NCBI RefSeq assembly: GCF_025149945.1
Contig: NZ_JALXVH010000001.1
Location: 62,001 to 126,000, forward strand
Source: Kocuria sp. p3-SID1428
GTDB lineage: Bacteria; Actinomycetota; Actinomycetes; Actinomycetales; Micrococcaceae
Direction of reading: 5' to 3'
DNA: 64,000 nucleotides
Part shown: positions 1 through 9,285 of the stretch, piece after piece
Layout: every line of letters starts with the position of its first letter
How positions within the stretch are numbered: position 1 is the stretch's first letter
Position numbers and translations under genes: made by a program
The notes under the pieces: model-generated
What the model was told of the DNA's origin: nothing
The model's input: the letters and a program-made list of their open reading frames with translations, nothing else
Database searches by the model: none

Positions 1-2
1 AG

Positions 3-1637
3 CAGTCGCCGCAGCGCCAGATCGTCCTGGCGGCCGAGGGAGCCGACGTCGGCCAGGCCGCCGCAGCCATCGAGGCCGCCGGCGGCGAGATCGCCGAGCG
101 CAACGACGCGATCGGCCTGTTCACCGTCAACGGACCCGCGGACCTGGACCAGCGCCTGGAGTCCTCGGCCGCCATCGCCGGCGCCATGGACGACCAGGTC
201 ATCGGCTACACCCCTGATGCTCGCGTCGACAAGCGCCGCAAGGACACCGACGACGTGGAGCGCGCCCGCGCTGATCGCCCTGCGGTCACCGAGGCCCCGG
301 ACAACGTGCGGATCCCCCCGGGGCAGGCCAAGAAGCAGAAGGCTCCGGCCACCGCCGATGACCCGCTGCGCGACCGGCAGTGGAGCCTGGACATGATCGA
401 CGCGGACCAGGCGCATCGCACCGAGACGGGTGCAGGTGTCCGCGTGGGCGTCATGGACACCGGCGTGGACGGCACCCACCCGGATATCGCCCCCAACCTC
501 AACTACGAGCTCTCGCGCAACTTCACCACCGACATCCCCGAGATCGACGGCGCATGTGAGGACGAGGTCGACGGCTCCTGCCAGGACGGCCCCACGGTCG
601 ACGAGGGCGGTCACGGCACGCATGTGGCCAGCACCATCGCCTCGCCCGTCAACGGCCTGGGCATCGAGGGCGTGGCGCCGGAGGCCGAGATCGTGAACCT
701 GCGCGTGGGCCAGGACAGCGGCTACTTCTTCCTGGAGTCCACCCTCGAGGCGCTGACCTACGCCCCGTCGGTCGGCATCGACGTGGTGAACATGAGCTAC
801 TACATCGACCCCTGGGCCTTCAACTGCACCGACAACCCGGCTGACAGCCCGGAAGAGCAGCAGGCCCAGCAGCTGACGATCGAGGCCACCAACCGCGCCC
901 TTAACTATGCCCAGGACCACGGCGTGACTCTCCTCGCCGCCATGGGCAACTCCCACATGGATCTCGGCGATCCCCAGGTCGACACCTCGAGCCCGAACCT
1001 GCCCGAGGGCGCGGCCCGAGAGCGCATGATCGACAACTCCTGCCTGGACATGCCCACCGAGGGCGACGGGGTCCTGAGCATCTCCGCCGTGGGTCCCTCC
1101 GGGATCAAGTCCGACTACTCCAACTACGGCACCGAGCAGACCACCGTGGCCGCTCCCGGCGGCTACTTCCGCGACTACGACGGCACCGATCAGGGCCGTC
1201 AGCCGGGCAATCTGATCCTGGCGGCGGTCCCGGCCCAGGTGGTGCGCGAGATGGGCATCCTGGACGAGAACGGCGAGTCCACGGATCCGTTCGTGGTCAG
1301 CGAGTGCGATGCCGCCGGTCAGTGCGCGTACTACGAGCACATGCAGGGCACCTCCATGGCCGCCCCGCACGCCACCGGCGTGGCCGCGCTGATCATCGGC
1401 AGCCACGGACAGCCCGACCGACAGCTCGGCGGCATGAAGATGCAGCCGAACCGGGTGGAGAAGCTGCTCGTGAGCTCCGCGCACGAGAAGGCCTGCGACG
1501 CGCCAGAGGTCACCTACCCCGGCCGCGACGACTCCTACACGGCCGCCTGCGCAGGCACCGCGGAGTTCAACGGCTTCTACGGCGCAGGGATCGTCAACGC
1601 GGCCAGCGCTGTGAGCCGCACCCCGCACAAGCACTGA
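3..1637 (+). CDS. S8 (subtilisin-family) serine peptidase, 5' end outside window
   Basis: The reading frame is open from base 3, so the protein starts before the window; the first internal ATG (186) is unlikely to be the true start. The visible N-terminal part resembles an inhibitor-I9-like propeptide. The catalytic triad is complete: counting from the ATG at 186, Asp91 in VMDTGVDGTHPD, His143 in GGHGTHVAS and Ser390 in GTSMAAPHATG. Subtilases hydrolyse peptide bonds and are usually exported and auto-processed; the signal peptide would lie upstream and cannot be seen. Several Cys in the catalytic domain may form disulfides, which would suit an extracellular enzyme. A strong hairpin follows the stop. 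Family assignment is firm; substrate is unknown. Confidence 0.93.
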   Translation, partial: QSPQRQIVLAAEGADVGQAAAAIEAAGGEIAERNDAIGLFTVNGPADLDQRLESSAAIAGAMDDQVIGYTPDARVDKRRKDTDDVERARADRPAVTEAPDNVRIPPGQAKKQKAPATADDPLRDRQWSLDMIDADQAHRTETGAGVRVGVMDTGVDGTHPDIAPNLNYELSRNFTTDIPEIDGACEDEVDGSCQDGPTVDEGGHGTHVASTIASPVNGLGIEGVAPEAEIVNLRVGQDSGYFFLESTLEALTYAPSVGIDVVNMSYYIDPWAFNCTDNPADSPEEQQAQQLTIEATNRALNYAQDHGVTLLAAMGNSHMDLGDPQVDTSSPNLPEGAARERMIDNSCLDMPTEGDGVLSISAVGPSGIKSDYSNYGTEQTTVAAPGGYFRDYDGTDQGRQPGNLILAAVPAQVVREMGILDENGESTDPFVVSECDAAGQCAYYEHMQGTSMAAPHATGVAALIIGSHGQPDRQLGGMKMQPNRVEKLLVSSAHEKACDAPEVTYPGRDDSYTAACAGTAEFNGFYGAGIVNAASAVSRTPHKH

Positions 1638-1691
1638 GGACCGCCGCACCGGTGGGCCGTGACTCGCGGCGGCTCACCGGGCAGGCATGAC

Positions 1692-1729
1692 GAAGGGCCC
1701 GCATCGTCCTGAGACGATGCGGGCCCTTC
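1692..1729. terminator. bidirectional intrinsic terminator between S8 peptidase and rpsD
   Basis: A perfect 17-bp inverted repeat (1692-1708 with 1713-1729) around the 4-base loop CTGA lies between two convergent genes. The arms begin GAAGGGCCC and end GGGCCCTTC. It sits about 55 bases after the peptidase stop and about 45 bases beyond the rpsD stop, so it can serve both. There is no long U-tract, as is common in GC-rich actinobacteria. Confidence 0.85.
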
Positions 1730-1775
1730 CGCCGTCCGGCCAGCCGCCGAGGCGGTCAGCCGAGGTTCAGCCTGA

Positions 1776-2411
1776 TCAGGCCATGCGGGCGTAGTACTCG
1801 ACCACGAGCTGCTCTTCGCAGGTCACGGGGATCTCCGAGCGCTCCGGCAGGCGGGTGTAGGTCGCCTGCAGCTTGTCGATCGAGACATCCAGGTAGGCCG
1901 GGGTGTCCGGGAGGACATCCTGGTGCGCGCCGGTGGCGGCGACCTGGAACGGGGCCATCTTCTCCGAGCGCGAGTGCACGTGGATCATCTGGCCGGGCTT
2001 GACCATGAACGACGGGCGATCGACGCGCTGGCCGTCGACCATGATGTGGCGGTGCACGACGAGCTGCCGGGCCTGTGCCATGGTGCGGGCGAAGCCAGCA
2101 CGCAGGACCAGGGCATCGAGGCGGGACTCGAGCAGGGTCAGCAGGTTGGTGCCCGTACGACCCTCGCGGCGCTTGGCCTCGACGTAGGCGCGGTGCATCT
2201 GCTTCTCGCGGATGTTGTACTGCGCGCGCAGACGCTGCTTCTCGGTCAGGCGGACCTTGTAGTCCGAGTCCTGCTTGCGACGCGCACGGCCGTGCTCGCC
2301 GGGGGCGTACGGACGACGCTCGAAGTACTTCTCGGCCTTCGGGGTCAGCGCGATGCCGAGGGCACGCGACTTGCGCACCTGGCGGCGCGCGCGATTGGCG
2401 TTGTTGGACAC
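1776..2411 (-). CDS. rpsD: 30S ribosomal protein S4
   Basis: 211-aa S4 protein, which binds 16S rRNA early in 30S assembly. The N-terminal S4 domain starts at about residue 1 and the S4 RNA-binding domain covers about 95-160 (SRLDALVLRAGFARTMAQAR). The N-terminal region lacks Cys, so this is the zinc-free form. The start is GTG at 2411, preceded by AAAGGGG about 7 bases upstream. It stands outside a ribosomal operon, between the glycerol genes and a peptidase, and is bounded downstream by the 1692-1729 hairpin. S4 often represses its own synthesis; a repeated motif in the leader (separate entry) could relate to that, but this is inference. Confidence 0.97.
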   Translation of the reverse strand: MSNNANRARRQVRKSRALGIALTPKAEKYFERRPYAPGEHGRARRKQDSDYKVRLTEKQRLRAQYNIREKQMHRAYVEAKRREGRTGTNLLTLLESRLDALVLRAGFARTMAQARQLVVHRHIMVDGQRVDRPSFMVKPGQMIHVHSRSEKMAPFQVAATGAHQDVLPDTPAYLDVSIDKLQATYTRLPERSEIPVTCEEQLVVEYYARMA

Positions 2412-2440
2412 TGTGGTCCCCTTTCATGCGGGCGGACCGG

Positions 2441-2547
2441 AATCCCCTCACAGCTGTGCGGGAATCCGATGCGCGTTCTGTTCGGCGCGGCCTCCGTCAC
2501 GGCATCTTTCCGTGCGGAGAGCTGGGGATCAGCCGCAATCCCCTCAC
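2441..2547 (-). promoter_or_regulatory. rpsD leader with a duplicated 11-base motif
   Basis: The 290 bases between glpK and rpsD hold the rpsD 5' region and the glpK terminator. On the rpsD strand the 11-mer GTGAGGGGATT occurs twice, at 2537-2547 and 2441-2451, 96 bases apart. Each copy is followed by a C/G-rich stretch. This could be coincidence, a structured S4-responsive leader or duplicated promoter elements; no known Rfam leader is recognised by eye. Confidence 0.25.
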
Positions 2548-2645
2548 GCTGCAGGTCACCTGCTCGAGCCGCCCGGGTCCGTGCGGTTGGGACACGTCCG
2601 AGGTGCGCGAGGCAGGGCCTTGCCGGCCGACGGGCCACCATACCA

Positions 2646-2677
2646 GCTCGGGCGCCCCCGAACGGGGACGCCCGAGC
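2646..2677 (-). terminator. terminator after glpK
   Basis: A 13-14-bp stem with one C/A mismatch (2646-2659 with 2664-2677) closes on a short GAAC loop, about 25 bases beyond the glpK stop on the minus strand. It would end the glpDFK transcript before the rpsD leader. Confidence 0.7.
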
Positions 2678-2701
2678 CGACAGGTCAGGAGGAGCCGGAG
2701 A

Positions 2702-4315
2702 TCACAGGACGTCGTCGTCCATCCACCCCAGGGTGCGCTCCACGGCCTTGTCCCAGTTGCGGGCCAGGCGCTCGCGCTCCTTCTTCTTCATGGTGGGCTC
2801 CCAGCGCTTGTCCTCCTCCCAGGCGGCGGCGACGTCGTCGATGCCGTCCCAGAATCCGACGGTGATGCCGGCGGCGTAGGCCGCGCCCAGGGCGGTCGTC
2901 TCGATGTTTTTGGGGCGGATCACGGTGGTGTTGAGCAGATCGGCCTGGAACTGCATCAGCAGGTCGTTGGCGCTCATGCCGCCGTCCACGCGGATCTCCT
3001 TCACGGGGGCATCTGCGTCGGTGTCCATGGTGAGCACGACGTCGCGCGACTGGAAGGCGGCGGCCTCCAGCGCGGCGCGGGCGATGTGGCGCTTGTCCAC
3101 GTAGCGGGTCAGGCCCACGATCACGCCGCGGGCATCGGGGCGCCAGTGCGGGGCGAACAGGCCGGAGAACGCCGGGACGATGTAGGCCCCGCCGTTGTCC
3201 TCCGCCTCCGCGGCCAGCTTCTCGGTCTCGGGGGCCGAGGAGATCAGCCCCAGGTTGTCGCGCAGCCACTGCACGAGCGAACCGGTCACCGCGATCGAGC
3301 CCTCGAGGGCGTAGACCGGCTTCTGGTCCTCGATCTGATAGGCCACCGTGGTGATCAGCCCGTTGTCCGAGCGCGTGAGCTCGGTGCCGGTGTTCATCAG
3401 CACGAAGTTGCCCGTGCCGTAGGTGTTCTTGATCATGCCGGGCTCGAACACGGCCTGCCCGAACGTGGCCGCCTGCTGATCGCCCAGGATGCCCGCGATC
3501 GGCACACCGTGCAGCAGACCCCGACGACGCACCTCCCCGTAGACCTCGAGCGAGGAGCGGATCTCCGGGAGCATCTTCACCGGAACGCCGACCTTCTGGC
3601 AGAGGTCCTCGTTCCAGTCGAGGGTGTCGATGTTCATCAGCAGAGTGCGCGAAGCATTGGTGACATCGGTGATGTGCACCGAATCCGGCTTGCCCCCGGT
3701 CATGTTCCACACGAGCCACGAATCGATGGTGCCCGCGAGCAGCTCGCCCTTCTCGGCGCGCTTGCGGGCGCCCTTCACCTCATCGAGGATCCAGGAGATC
3801 TTGGGCCCGGCGAAGTAGCTGGCCAGGGGCAGGCCGGTGCGCTCCCGGAACAGCTCCTCGCCGTGCTTGTCCGCCAGCTTGTCCACGGCCTTCTGCGTGC
3901 GGGTGTCCTGCCAGACGATTGCGTTGTGGATCGGCTTGCCGGTCTCCTTCTCCCACACCACCGTGGTCTCGCGCTGATTGGTGATGCCCACGCCGGCAAT
4001 CTGATCGGAGGAGATGTCGGCATCGGCAAGGGCATCGCCGACGACCTTGCGGACATTGCGCCAGATCTCCTTGGCGTCGTGCTCGACCCAGCCGGCGCGC
4101 GGAAAGATCTGCTTGTGCTCGAGCTGGGCCGAGGAGACGGCCCGGCCCTTCTGGTCGTAGACGATCGCGCGGGTGCTCGTGGTGCCCTGGTCGATCGAGA
4201 TGACGTGGGTCTTCTCCGAATCCGCGCTGCGGGGCTTGGGGCTGGTGCCCTTGGCCGCCTTGGTCGCCTTGGGAGTCTTCTTGGTGCTGTCGGACTTCTG
4301 GGTGCTCTGGGACAT
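2702..4315 (-). CDS. glpK: glycerol kinase
   Basis: Converts glycerol and ATP to sn-glycerol 3-phosphate in the cytoplasm. The FGGY-kinase N-terminal phosphate loop is at 42-47 (DQGTTS), followed by the family motifs QRETTVVWEKETG and GILGDQQAA, and the C-terminal GAAYAAG adenosine region. The start at 4315 is chosen over the adjacent ATG at 4318 because GAGGAG lies 6 bases upstream; a longer frame to 4402 would run through glpF. The first ~35 residues form a Lys/Ser/Thr/Ala-rich tail (MSQSTQKSDSTKKTPKATKA) that typical GlpK lacks; the remainder has normal length. Last gene of the glpD-glpF-glpK operon, 46 bases after glpF. Confidence 0.96.
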   Translation of the reverse strand: MSQSTQKSDSTKKTPKATKAAKGTSPKPRSADSEKTHVISIDQGTTSTRAIVYDQKGRAVSSAQLEHKQIFPRAGWVEHDAKEIWRNVRKVVGDALADADISSDQIAGVGITNQRETTVVWEKETGKPIHNAIVWQDTRTQKAVDKLADKHGEELFRERTGLPLASYFAGPKISWILDEVKGARKRAEKGELLAGTIDSWLVWNMTGGKPDSVHITDVTNASRTLLMNIDTLDWNEDLCQKVGVPVKMLPEIRSSLEVYGEVRRRGLLHGVPIAGILGDQQAATFGQAVFEPGMIKNTYGTGNFVLMNTGTELTRSDNGLITTVAYQIEDQKPVYALEGSIAVTGSLVQWLRDNLGLISSAPETEKLAAEAEDNGGAYIVPAFSGLFAPHWRPDARGVIVGLTRYVDKRHIARAALEAAAFQSRDVVLTMDTDADAPVKEIRVDGGMSANDLLMQFQADLLNTTVIRPKNIETTALGAAYAAGITVGFWDGIDDVAAAWEEDKRWEPTMKKKERERLARNWDKAVERTLGWMDDDVL

Positions 4316-4361
4316 CATCGTCTCCTCGAGTCGGGTCCCTGCGGGACCGCGGATGGGTGGG

Positions 4362-5144
4362 TCAGGCCAGTGCGCGCACGAGCAGCCCGGCCAGGGCTGC
4401 ACCGATCAGGGGCCCGGCGATCGGGACCCAGGAGTAGGACCAGTCCGAGCCGCCCTTGCCCCGGATGGGCAGCACGGCATGGGCCAGGCGCGGACCGAGG
4501 TCACGGGCGGGGTTGATGGCGTAGCCGGTGGGCCCGCCGAGGCTCGCCCCGATGCCGACGACGAGCATGGCCACGGCCAGGGGACCGAGCTGCGAGGGGG
4601 TCTCGCCGAACACGAGGATCACCGCGACCAGCACGAAGGTCGCGATGACCTCCGTGACCACGTTCCACCACGGGGAGCGGATCTCCGCGGAGGTGGCGAA
4701 CGTGCCCAGGATGGAGGCGGGGTCATCGGCGGCCTCGTAGTGCTTCTTGTGCGCCAGCCAGACCAGCACCGCGCCCAGGAAGGCGCCCAGTGTGGTGGCG
4801 ATGAAGTAGACGGCGGTAGAGGCGGGCGTGACGGCCACGCCCGGGGCGTACTCGGAGGCGCCCGAGACGAGCATTCCGAGGGTCACCGCGGGATTGATGT
4901 GCGCCCCCGATGCCCAGGCCATGTAGACACCGGCGAACACGCCCAGTCCCCAGCCGAAGCTGATCAGGAGCCAGCCGCCGTCGTGGCCCTTGGTCTTGGG
5001 CAGCACCACGTTGGCCACCACGCCGCAGCCGAGGAGGATCAGCACCGCGGTGCCGATCACCTCGGAGACGAAGACCTGGCCGAGACCGACCTGGGCGGCC
5101 TCCTGGGCCTGGGGCAGCATGGTCTGCCCGGGGATGCTGAGCAT
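4362..5144 (-). CDS. glpF: glycerol uptake facilitator (MIP/aquaporin family)
   Basis: Membrane channel for glycerol. Both half-helix motifs are present: HINPAVT (first NPA) and AINPARDLGPR (second NPA). The Asp after the second NPAR is the aquaglyceroporin signature that distinguishes it from a water channel. About six hydrophobic segments fit the MIP fold. A GTG at 5150 overlaps the glpD stop, but ATG at 5144 has a better placed GGAG, 7 bases upstream, and is preferred (260 aa). Translational coupling to glpD is likely because the glpD stop lies 2 bases before this start. The protein supplies the substrate of the adjacent kinase. Confidence 0.95.
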   Translation of the reverse strand: MLSIPGQTMLPQAQEAAQVGLGQVFVSEVIGTAVLILLGCGVVANVVLPKTKGHDGGWLLISFGWGLGVFAGVYMAWASGAHINPAVTLGMLVSGASEYAPGVAVTPASTAVYFIATTLGAFLGAVLVWLAHKKHYEAADDPASILGTFATSAEIRSPWWNVVTEVIATFVLVAVILVFGETPSQLGPLAVAMLVVGIGASLGGPTGYAINPARDLGPRLAHAVLPIRGKGGSDWSYSWVPIAGPLIGAALAGLLVRALA

Positions 5145-5146
5145 GA

Positions 5147-7003
5147 TCACTCTCCGTTCGTATCGGCCTGGCGGTCTCGCCCGCCCTGCTGGTCATCGTC
5201 GCGGACAGTGCGCACGCGCAGACCCTCCACGACAGGCTCGGCGCTGTCGCGGGCCTGCTCTGCGGCCGGATCCTCCTGGGTGCGGGCCGCGGCGTCCTCT
5301 GCCGCGCTGCGCGAGCGATAGGCCTCGACCTCCCGATCCCGGCGCTGGGCGTCCCAGCCGAGCTCGGCTGCCGCCAGATCGGCGATCTCATCGACTGCGG
5401 CGTCGCCGTGATGGGGCTCGGAGTAGGTGAGGCGGGTGCGGGTGTCGAGCAGGTCCTCGAGGTGAAGCGCGCCCTCCGCCCGGCAGGCGTGGACGATCTC
5501 GGCGCGCAGGTGCACCGGCGCGCCGGCCAGCGGCCGCTCGAGCGACGGGTCCTCATCGATCAGCGCCAGCACGGCGTGCAGGTCCGAGCCGTAGCGGGCG
5601 ATCAGGTCGGTCAGGCGCTGCTCGGTCCACACCTGCGGGTCCTCCGCCCCGGCGCGCAGGTCCTCGAGCAGCAGCGGAATCCGCGCCCGCAGCCCGAAGA
5701 CGCCGTCGGCGCCGTGGAGCAGTGTGCGATCCGTGATCGACGGGCGCTTCTGCGCCTCCTCCTCGCCCAGAGCCAGGTCCACTGCGTCCTGGGCCATGAT
5801 GCGGTAGGTGGTCAGCTTGCCGCCGGCGATGCTCACCAGGCCCGGCACCGGCTCCATCACGGTGTGCTCGCGCGAGACCTTGGTGGAGGCCGTGTCCTGA
5901 CCGTCGCGGGTCACCGGCTGCAGCAGCGGGCGCAGACCGGCGTAGACGCCGATGACGTCTTCGCGGGTCAGCGGGTCGGCCAGGACCTCATTCGCGTGAT
6001 CGATGACGTAGTCGATGTCCGCGCCCGTGGCCGCAGGAGTGTCCAGGGACTGCTCGTAGGGGGTGTCCGTGGTGCCGATGATCCAGTGATGCGCCCACGG
6101 GATCACGAACAGCACGGACTTCTCGGTCTGCAGGATCAGCCCGACGTCGCCGCGGATTCGCTCGCGCGGCACCACGATGTGGATGCCCTTGGAGGCCAGC
6201 ACCTTCAGCCCGGCGTCCGCGGCGCTGAGCGACTGGACGGACTCGGTCCACACACCCGTGGCGGAGATGACGGTCGAGGCGCGCACCGGGAACTCGCGGC
6301 CGGTCTCCTTGTCGCGCACCAGGGCGCCCACGACGTTCTGGCCCTCCTGGAACTCGTCCTCCTCGCGCAGCAGGTCGACAACCTCGGCGCGGTTGGCCGC
6401 CAGCGCTCCATTGGCCGCGGCGGTGCGCACCAGGGTGACGACCAGGCGGGCGTCATCGACCTTGGCGTCCCAGTACTTGAAAGCGCCCACGGAGGCGTCC
6501 TCGCGGAAGTCGGGGAACTGCTTGAGCACCTCCTCGGTGCTCAGGTGCTCGCGCTTGGGCAGCGAGGTCACCTTGGAGTTCAGGTGCGCCAGGGTGTCGT
6601 ACAGGCCGATCCCCGTGCCGACATACGGGCGCTCCCAGCCGCTGTGCAGCGGGTACAGGAATGGGACGGGCTCCACCAGGTGCGGCGCCAGGGTGTACAG
6701 CAGCCGCTCGCGCTCCCCCAGGGCCTCGGCGACGAGCTTGACGTCGAGCTGCTGCAGGTAGCGCAGCCCGCCGTGGACGAGCTTGGAGGACCAGCGCGAG
6801 GTGGCCCCGGCCCAGTCTTGACCCTCGACGATCCCCACCCGCAGACCGCGGGTGGCCGCATCCAGGGCGATGCCGGCGCCCGTGACGCCGCCGCCGACGA
6901 CGAGGACGTCGAGCTGGGGTCCGTTCTCCATCTGCTCGAGCGCCCGGGCCCGCGAGCGCTGGTTGAGCGCGGAGCGGTCTGTGCTGAAGGTCCTGTTCGC
7001 CAT
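5147..7003 (-). CDS. glpD: glycerol-3-phosphate dehydrogenase (FAD, respiratory)
   Basis: Oxidises sn-glycerol 3-phosphate to dihydroxyacetone phosphate and passes electrons to the quinone pool. An N-terminal FAD-binding Rossmann motif is at about 33-44 (VLVVGGGVTGAG), followed by the FAD-oxidoreductase DAO domain and a C-terminal GlpD helical domain. SKLVHGGLRYL and TTDTPYE are typical GlpD motifs. Start at 7003 (MANRTF) has GAGGAAG 7-8 bases upstream; an upstream in-frame ATG (7027) adds eight unlikely residues. First gene of the glpDFK operon, so the promoter should lie in 7004-7112. About 618 aa, slightly long, with an acidic, Ala-rich C-terminal tail. Confidence 0.95.
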   Translation of the reverse strand: MANRTFSTDRSALNQRSRARALEQMENGPQLDVLVVGGGVTGAGIALDAATRGLRVGIVEGQDWAGATSRWSSKLVHGGLRYLQQLDVKLVAEALGERERLLYTLAPHLVEPVPFLYPLHSGWERPYVGTGIGLYDTLAHLNSKVTSLPKREHLSTEEVLKQFPDFREDASVGAFKYWDAKVDDARLVVTLVRTAAANGALAANRAEVVDLLREEDEFQEGQNVVGALVRDKETGREFPVRASTVISATGVWTESVQSLSAADAGLKVLASKGIHIVVPRERIRGDVGLILQTEKSVLFVIPWAHHWIIGTTDTPYEQSLDTPAATGADIDYVIDHANEVLADPLTREDVIGVYAGLRPLLQPVTRDGQDTASTKVSREHTVMEPVPGLVSIAGGKLTTYRIMAQDAVDLALGEEEAQKRPSITDRTLLHGADGVFGLRARIPLLLEDLRAGAEDPQVWTEQRLTDLIARYGSDLHAVLALIDEDPSLERPLAGAPVHLRAEIVHACRAEGALHLEDLLDTRTRLTYSEPHHGDAAVDEIADLAAAELGWDAQRRDREVEAYRSRSAAEDAAARTQEDPAAEQARDSAEPVVEGLRVRTVRDDDQQGGRDRQADTNGE

Positions 7004-7112
7004 GGGTTCTTCCTCTCCTCCGGTCACCCGGTCGGCTCGGGGCTGGTTACCGATACCCGGCGTCTCGAGTGACGATAGTCATACAAGGGGCTCATGTGGT
7101 GCGCAACGCCGG

Positions 7113-8669
7113 TCAGGGGCCGTCGCGGATAATGCCGCGCAGCTTGCGGGTGCGCTGCTGCAGCTCTCGGTCGTGGCCGTAGCCGGTCGGCAGGTAGTAG
7201 TCCTTCCCGACCAGCTCGTCCGGCGGGTACTGCTGGAAGGCCACGGCGTTGGGGGCGTCATGCGCATACCGATAGCCGCGCCCGTGACCCAGCGACTGCG
7301 CCCCCGGGTAGTGGGCGTCGCGCAGGTGCGGGGGCACGGGGCCGGCCTTGCCCGCGCGGACGTCGGCGATGGCCTGGTCGATCGCCGTGTAGGCGGCGTT
7401 GGACTTGGGTGCGGTGGCCAGCAGGACAGTGGCCTCCGCCAGCGGGATCCGCCCTTCCGGCATGCCGATCAGCTGCACGGCCTGGGCGGCGGCCACGGCG
7501 GTCTGCAGGGCCGTGGGGTCGGCGGTGCCGATGTCCTCCGCGGCGGAGATGATCAGGCGCCGGGCGATGAACCGGGGGTCCTCCCCTGCCTCGATCATCC
7601 GGGCCAGGTAGTGCAGCGAGGCGTCGACGTCCGAGCCGCGGATCGACTTGATGAACGCGGAGATGACGTCGTAGTGCTGGTCGCCGTCGCGGTCGTAGCG
7701 CAGCGCGGCTCGGTCCATGGCCTCCGTGGTGTGCTCCACGGTGATCTCCGGGACCGCACCTGCGTTCGACGGGCCGGCGTCCTCGGCATCATGCTGCGAG
7801 TCTGCGGTGCTCGCCCCTGCATCCTCCGAGGACTCGGCATCGGTGCCGCCCTCAGCCGCAGCGGGCGCTTCCGCCTCACGGGCCGCGGCCTCCGACAGCG
7901 CGACGGCCGCGGCGGCCTCCAGTCCGGTCAGGGCCTTGCGGGCATCGCCGCCGCACAGCTCGAGCAGGTGCTCGCGGGCCCGGGGCTGCAGGGCGACCGC
8001 GCCGTCGAGGCCGCGGGGATCGGTCACCGCACGATCGATCAGCTCCCCGATGTCCCGTTGCTCGAGCGGCTGCAGGGTCAGCAGCAGCGAGCGCGACAGC
8101 AGCGGGGAGATCACCGAGAAGGACGGGTTCTCGGTGGTCGCGGCAACCAGCACGACCCAGCCGCGCTCCACGCCGGGCAGCAGGGCATCCTGCTGGGCCT
8201 TGGTGAAGCGGTGGATCTCGTCCAGGAACAGCACGGTGGTGCGCCCATGCAGATCCCGGTCCGTGAGGGCCTGGTCCATGACCCGGCGGACGTCCTTCAC
8301 GCCGGCGGTGATGGCCGACAGCTCCACGAACTTGCGGTGGGGGCCGCGGGCGATGACGTGGGCGATCGTGGTCTTGCCCGTGCCGGGCGGGCCCCACAGC
8401 ATGATTGAGCTGGGTCCGGCCGGCCCGGTGTCCTCTCCGGCCAGCACGCGCAACGGCGAGCCGGGGCGCAGCAGGTGCTTCTGGCCCACGACCTCGTCCA
8501 GCGTGCGCGGGCGCATGCGCACCGCCAGCGGGGAGGGCGAGCGGCGCCGACCTGCTCCCGTGCGGGCACCCGGGCGGCCCTGCGAGGGCGCGGCGGCGGT
8601 CTCCGGATCCGGATCGGTCTCCGGCTCCGGGTCTAGATCGAACAGCGAGGTGTCGCTCTGGCTGGTCAC
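7113..8669 (-). CDS. rarA: replication-associated recombination protein A (RarA/MgsA AAA+ ATPase)
   Basis: AAA+ clamp-loader-like ATPase of the RarA/WRNIP1 family, which acts at stalled replication forks. Walker A is at about 93-101 (GPPGTGKTT), Walker B at 147-151 (LFLDE), and the C-terminal MgsA tetramerisation domain contains [23 protein letters not shown] start at 8669 is used with only a weak ribosome site. About 48 residues at 260-308 are an Ala/Glu/Asp/Ser-rich low-complexity insert between the lid and the C-terminal domain; this is absent from shorter family members. Last in the aspS-hydrolase-dtd-rarA run. Confidence 0.93.
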   Translation of the reverse strand: MTSQSDTSLFDLDPEPETDPDPETAAAPSQGRPGARTGAGRRRSPSPLAVRMRPRTLDEVVGQKHLLRPGSPLRVLAGEDTGPAGPSSIMLWGPPGTGKTTIAHVIARGPHRKFVELSAITAGVKDVRRVMDQALTDRDLHGRTTVLFLDEIHRFTKAQQDALLPGVERGWVVLVAATTENPSFSVISPLLSRSLLLTLQPLEQRDIGELIDRAVTDPRGLDGAVALQPRAREHLLELCGGDARKALTGLEAAAAVALSEAAAREAEAPAAAEGGTDAESSEDAGASTADSQHDAEDAGPSNAGAVPEITVEHTTEAMDRAALRYDRDGDQHYDVISAFIKSIRGSDVDASLHYLARMIEAGEDPRFIARRLIISAAEDIGTADPTALQTAVAAAQAVQLIGMPEGRIPLAEATVLLATAPKSNAAYTAIDQAIADVRAGKAGPVPPHLRDAHYPGAQSLGHGRGYRYAHDAPNAVAFQQYPPDELVGKDYYLPTGYGHDRELQQRTRKLRGIIRDGP

Positions 8670-8772
8670 GCTCTCAGGCTAGGGACGGTCTCCGACACCG
8701 CAGTCGACGCGGACGTCGTACGGGCGAGGCAGGAGCGCAGACCCGGGACCGTCGGATCTGCGACGAACGGAC

Positions 8773-9249
8773 TCAGCCGCGCCGCGGTCGCGCCAGCTGC
8801 TCGGAGTCCAGGATCAGGGTCACCGGACCGTCGTTGACCAGGCTGACCTGCATGTCCGCACCGAACTGCCCGGTGGGGGCCTCGAGGCCGAGCTCGCGCA
8901 GCCGCTGCGCATAGGCCTCGACGATCGGCTCGGAGGCCTCCCTCGGCGCCGCCTGCGACCACGACGGGCGCCGGCCCTTGCGGACGTCGCCGTAGAGGGT
9001 GAACTGGCTGACCACGAGCACCGGGGCGCCCAGGTCGGTGCACGAGACCTCGTCGGACTGGGCATCGGACATGATCCGCAGCCCAGCCGTCTTCTCCGCC
9101 AGGGCTGCGGCCGTGGCGGCGTCATCGCCGTGGGCCACGCCCACGAGCGCCACCAGGCCGGGGCCCTCGAAGGAGCCGACGGTCTGCGGGCCGTCGGGGC
9201 CGGGGATCGTGACGGAGGCGCCGCGCGCTCGCTGCAGAATGACTCGCAT
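8773..9249 (-). CDS. dtd: D-aminoacyl-tRNA deacylase
   Basis: Removes D-amino acids (and glycine mischarged on tRNA-Ala) from tRNA. The 158-aa length and motifs are typical: MRVILQRARGASV at the N terminus, SQFTLYGDVRKGRRPS at 81-96 and NDGPVT at 139-144, which carries the Gly-cisPro element that rejects L-amino acids across the dimer. It lies 103 bases before rarA and 36 bases after the alpha/beta hydrolase, on the same strand as aspS. Its co-location with a tRNA synthetase fits a translation quality-control role. Confidence 0.96.
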   Translation of the reverse strand: MRVILQRARGASVTIPGPDGPQTVGSFEGPGLVALVGVAHGDDAATAAALAEKTAGLRIMSDAQSDEVSCTDLGAPVLVVSQFTLYGDVRKGRRPSWSQAAPREASEPIVEAYAQRLRELGLEAPTGQFGADMQVSLVNDGPVTLILDSEQLARPRRG

Positions 9250-9285
9250 GCGGATCAGTCCATCACGCCGACCGGCCCCGCGGCC

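Noticed and set aside
7079-7112. Possible small gene between glpD and rarA
   Set aside because: Only short frames that overlap the promoter region, with no ribosome site.
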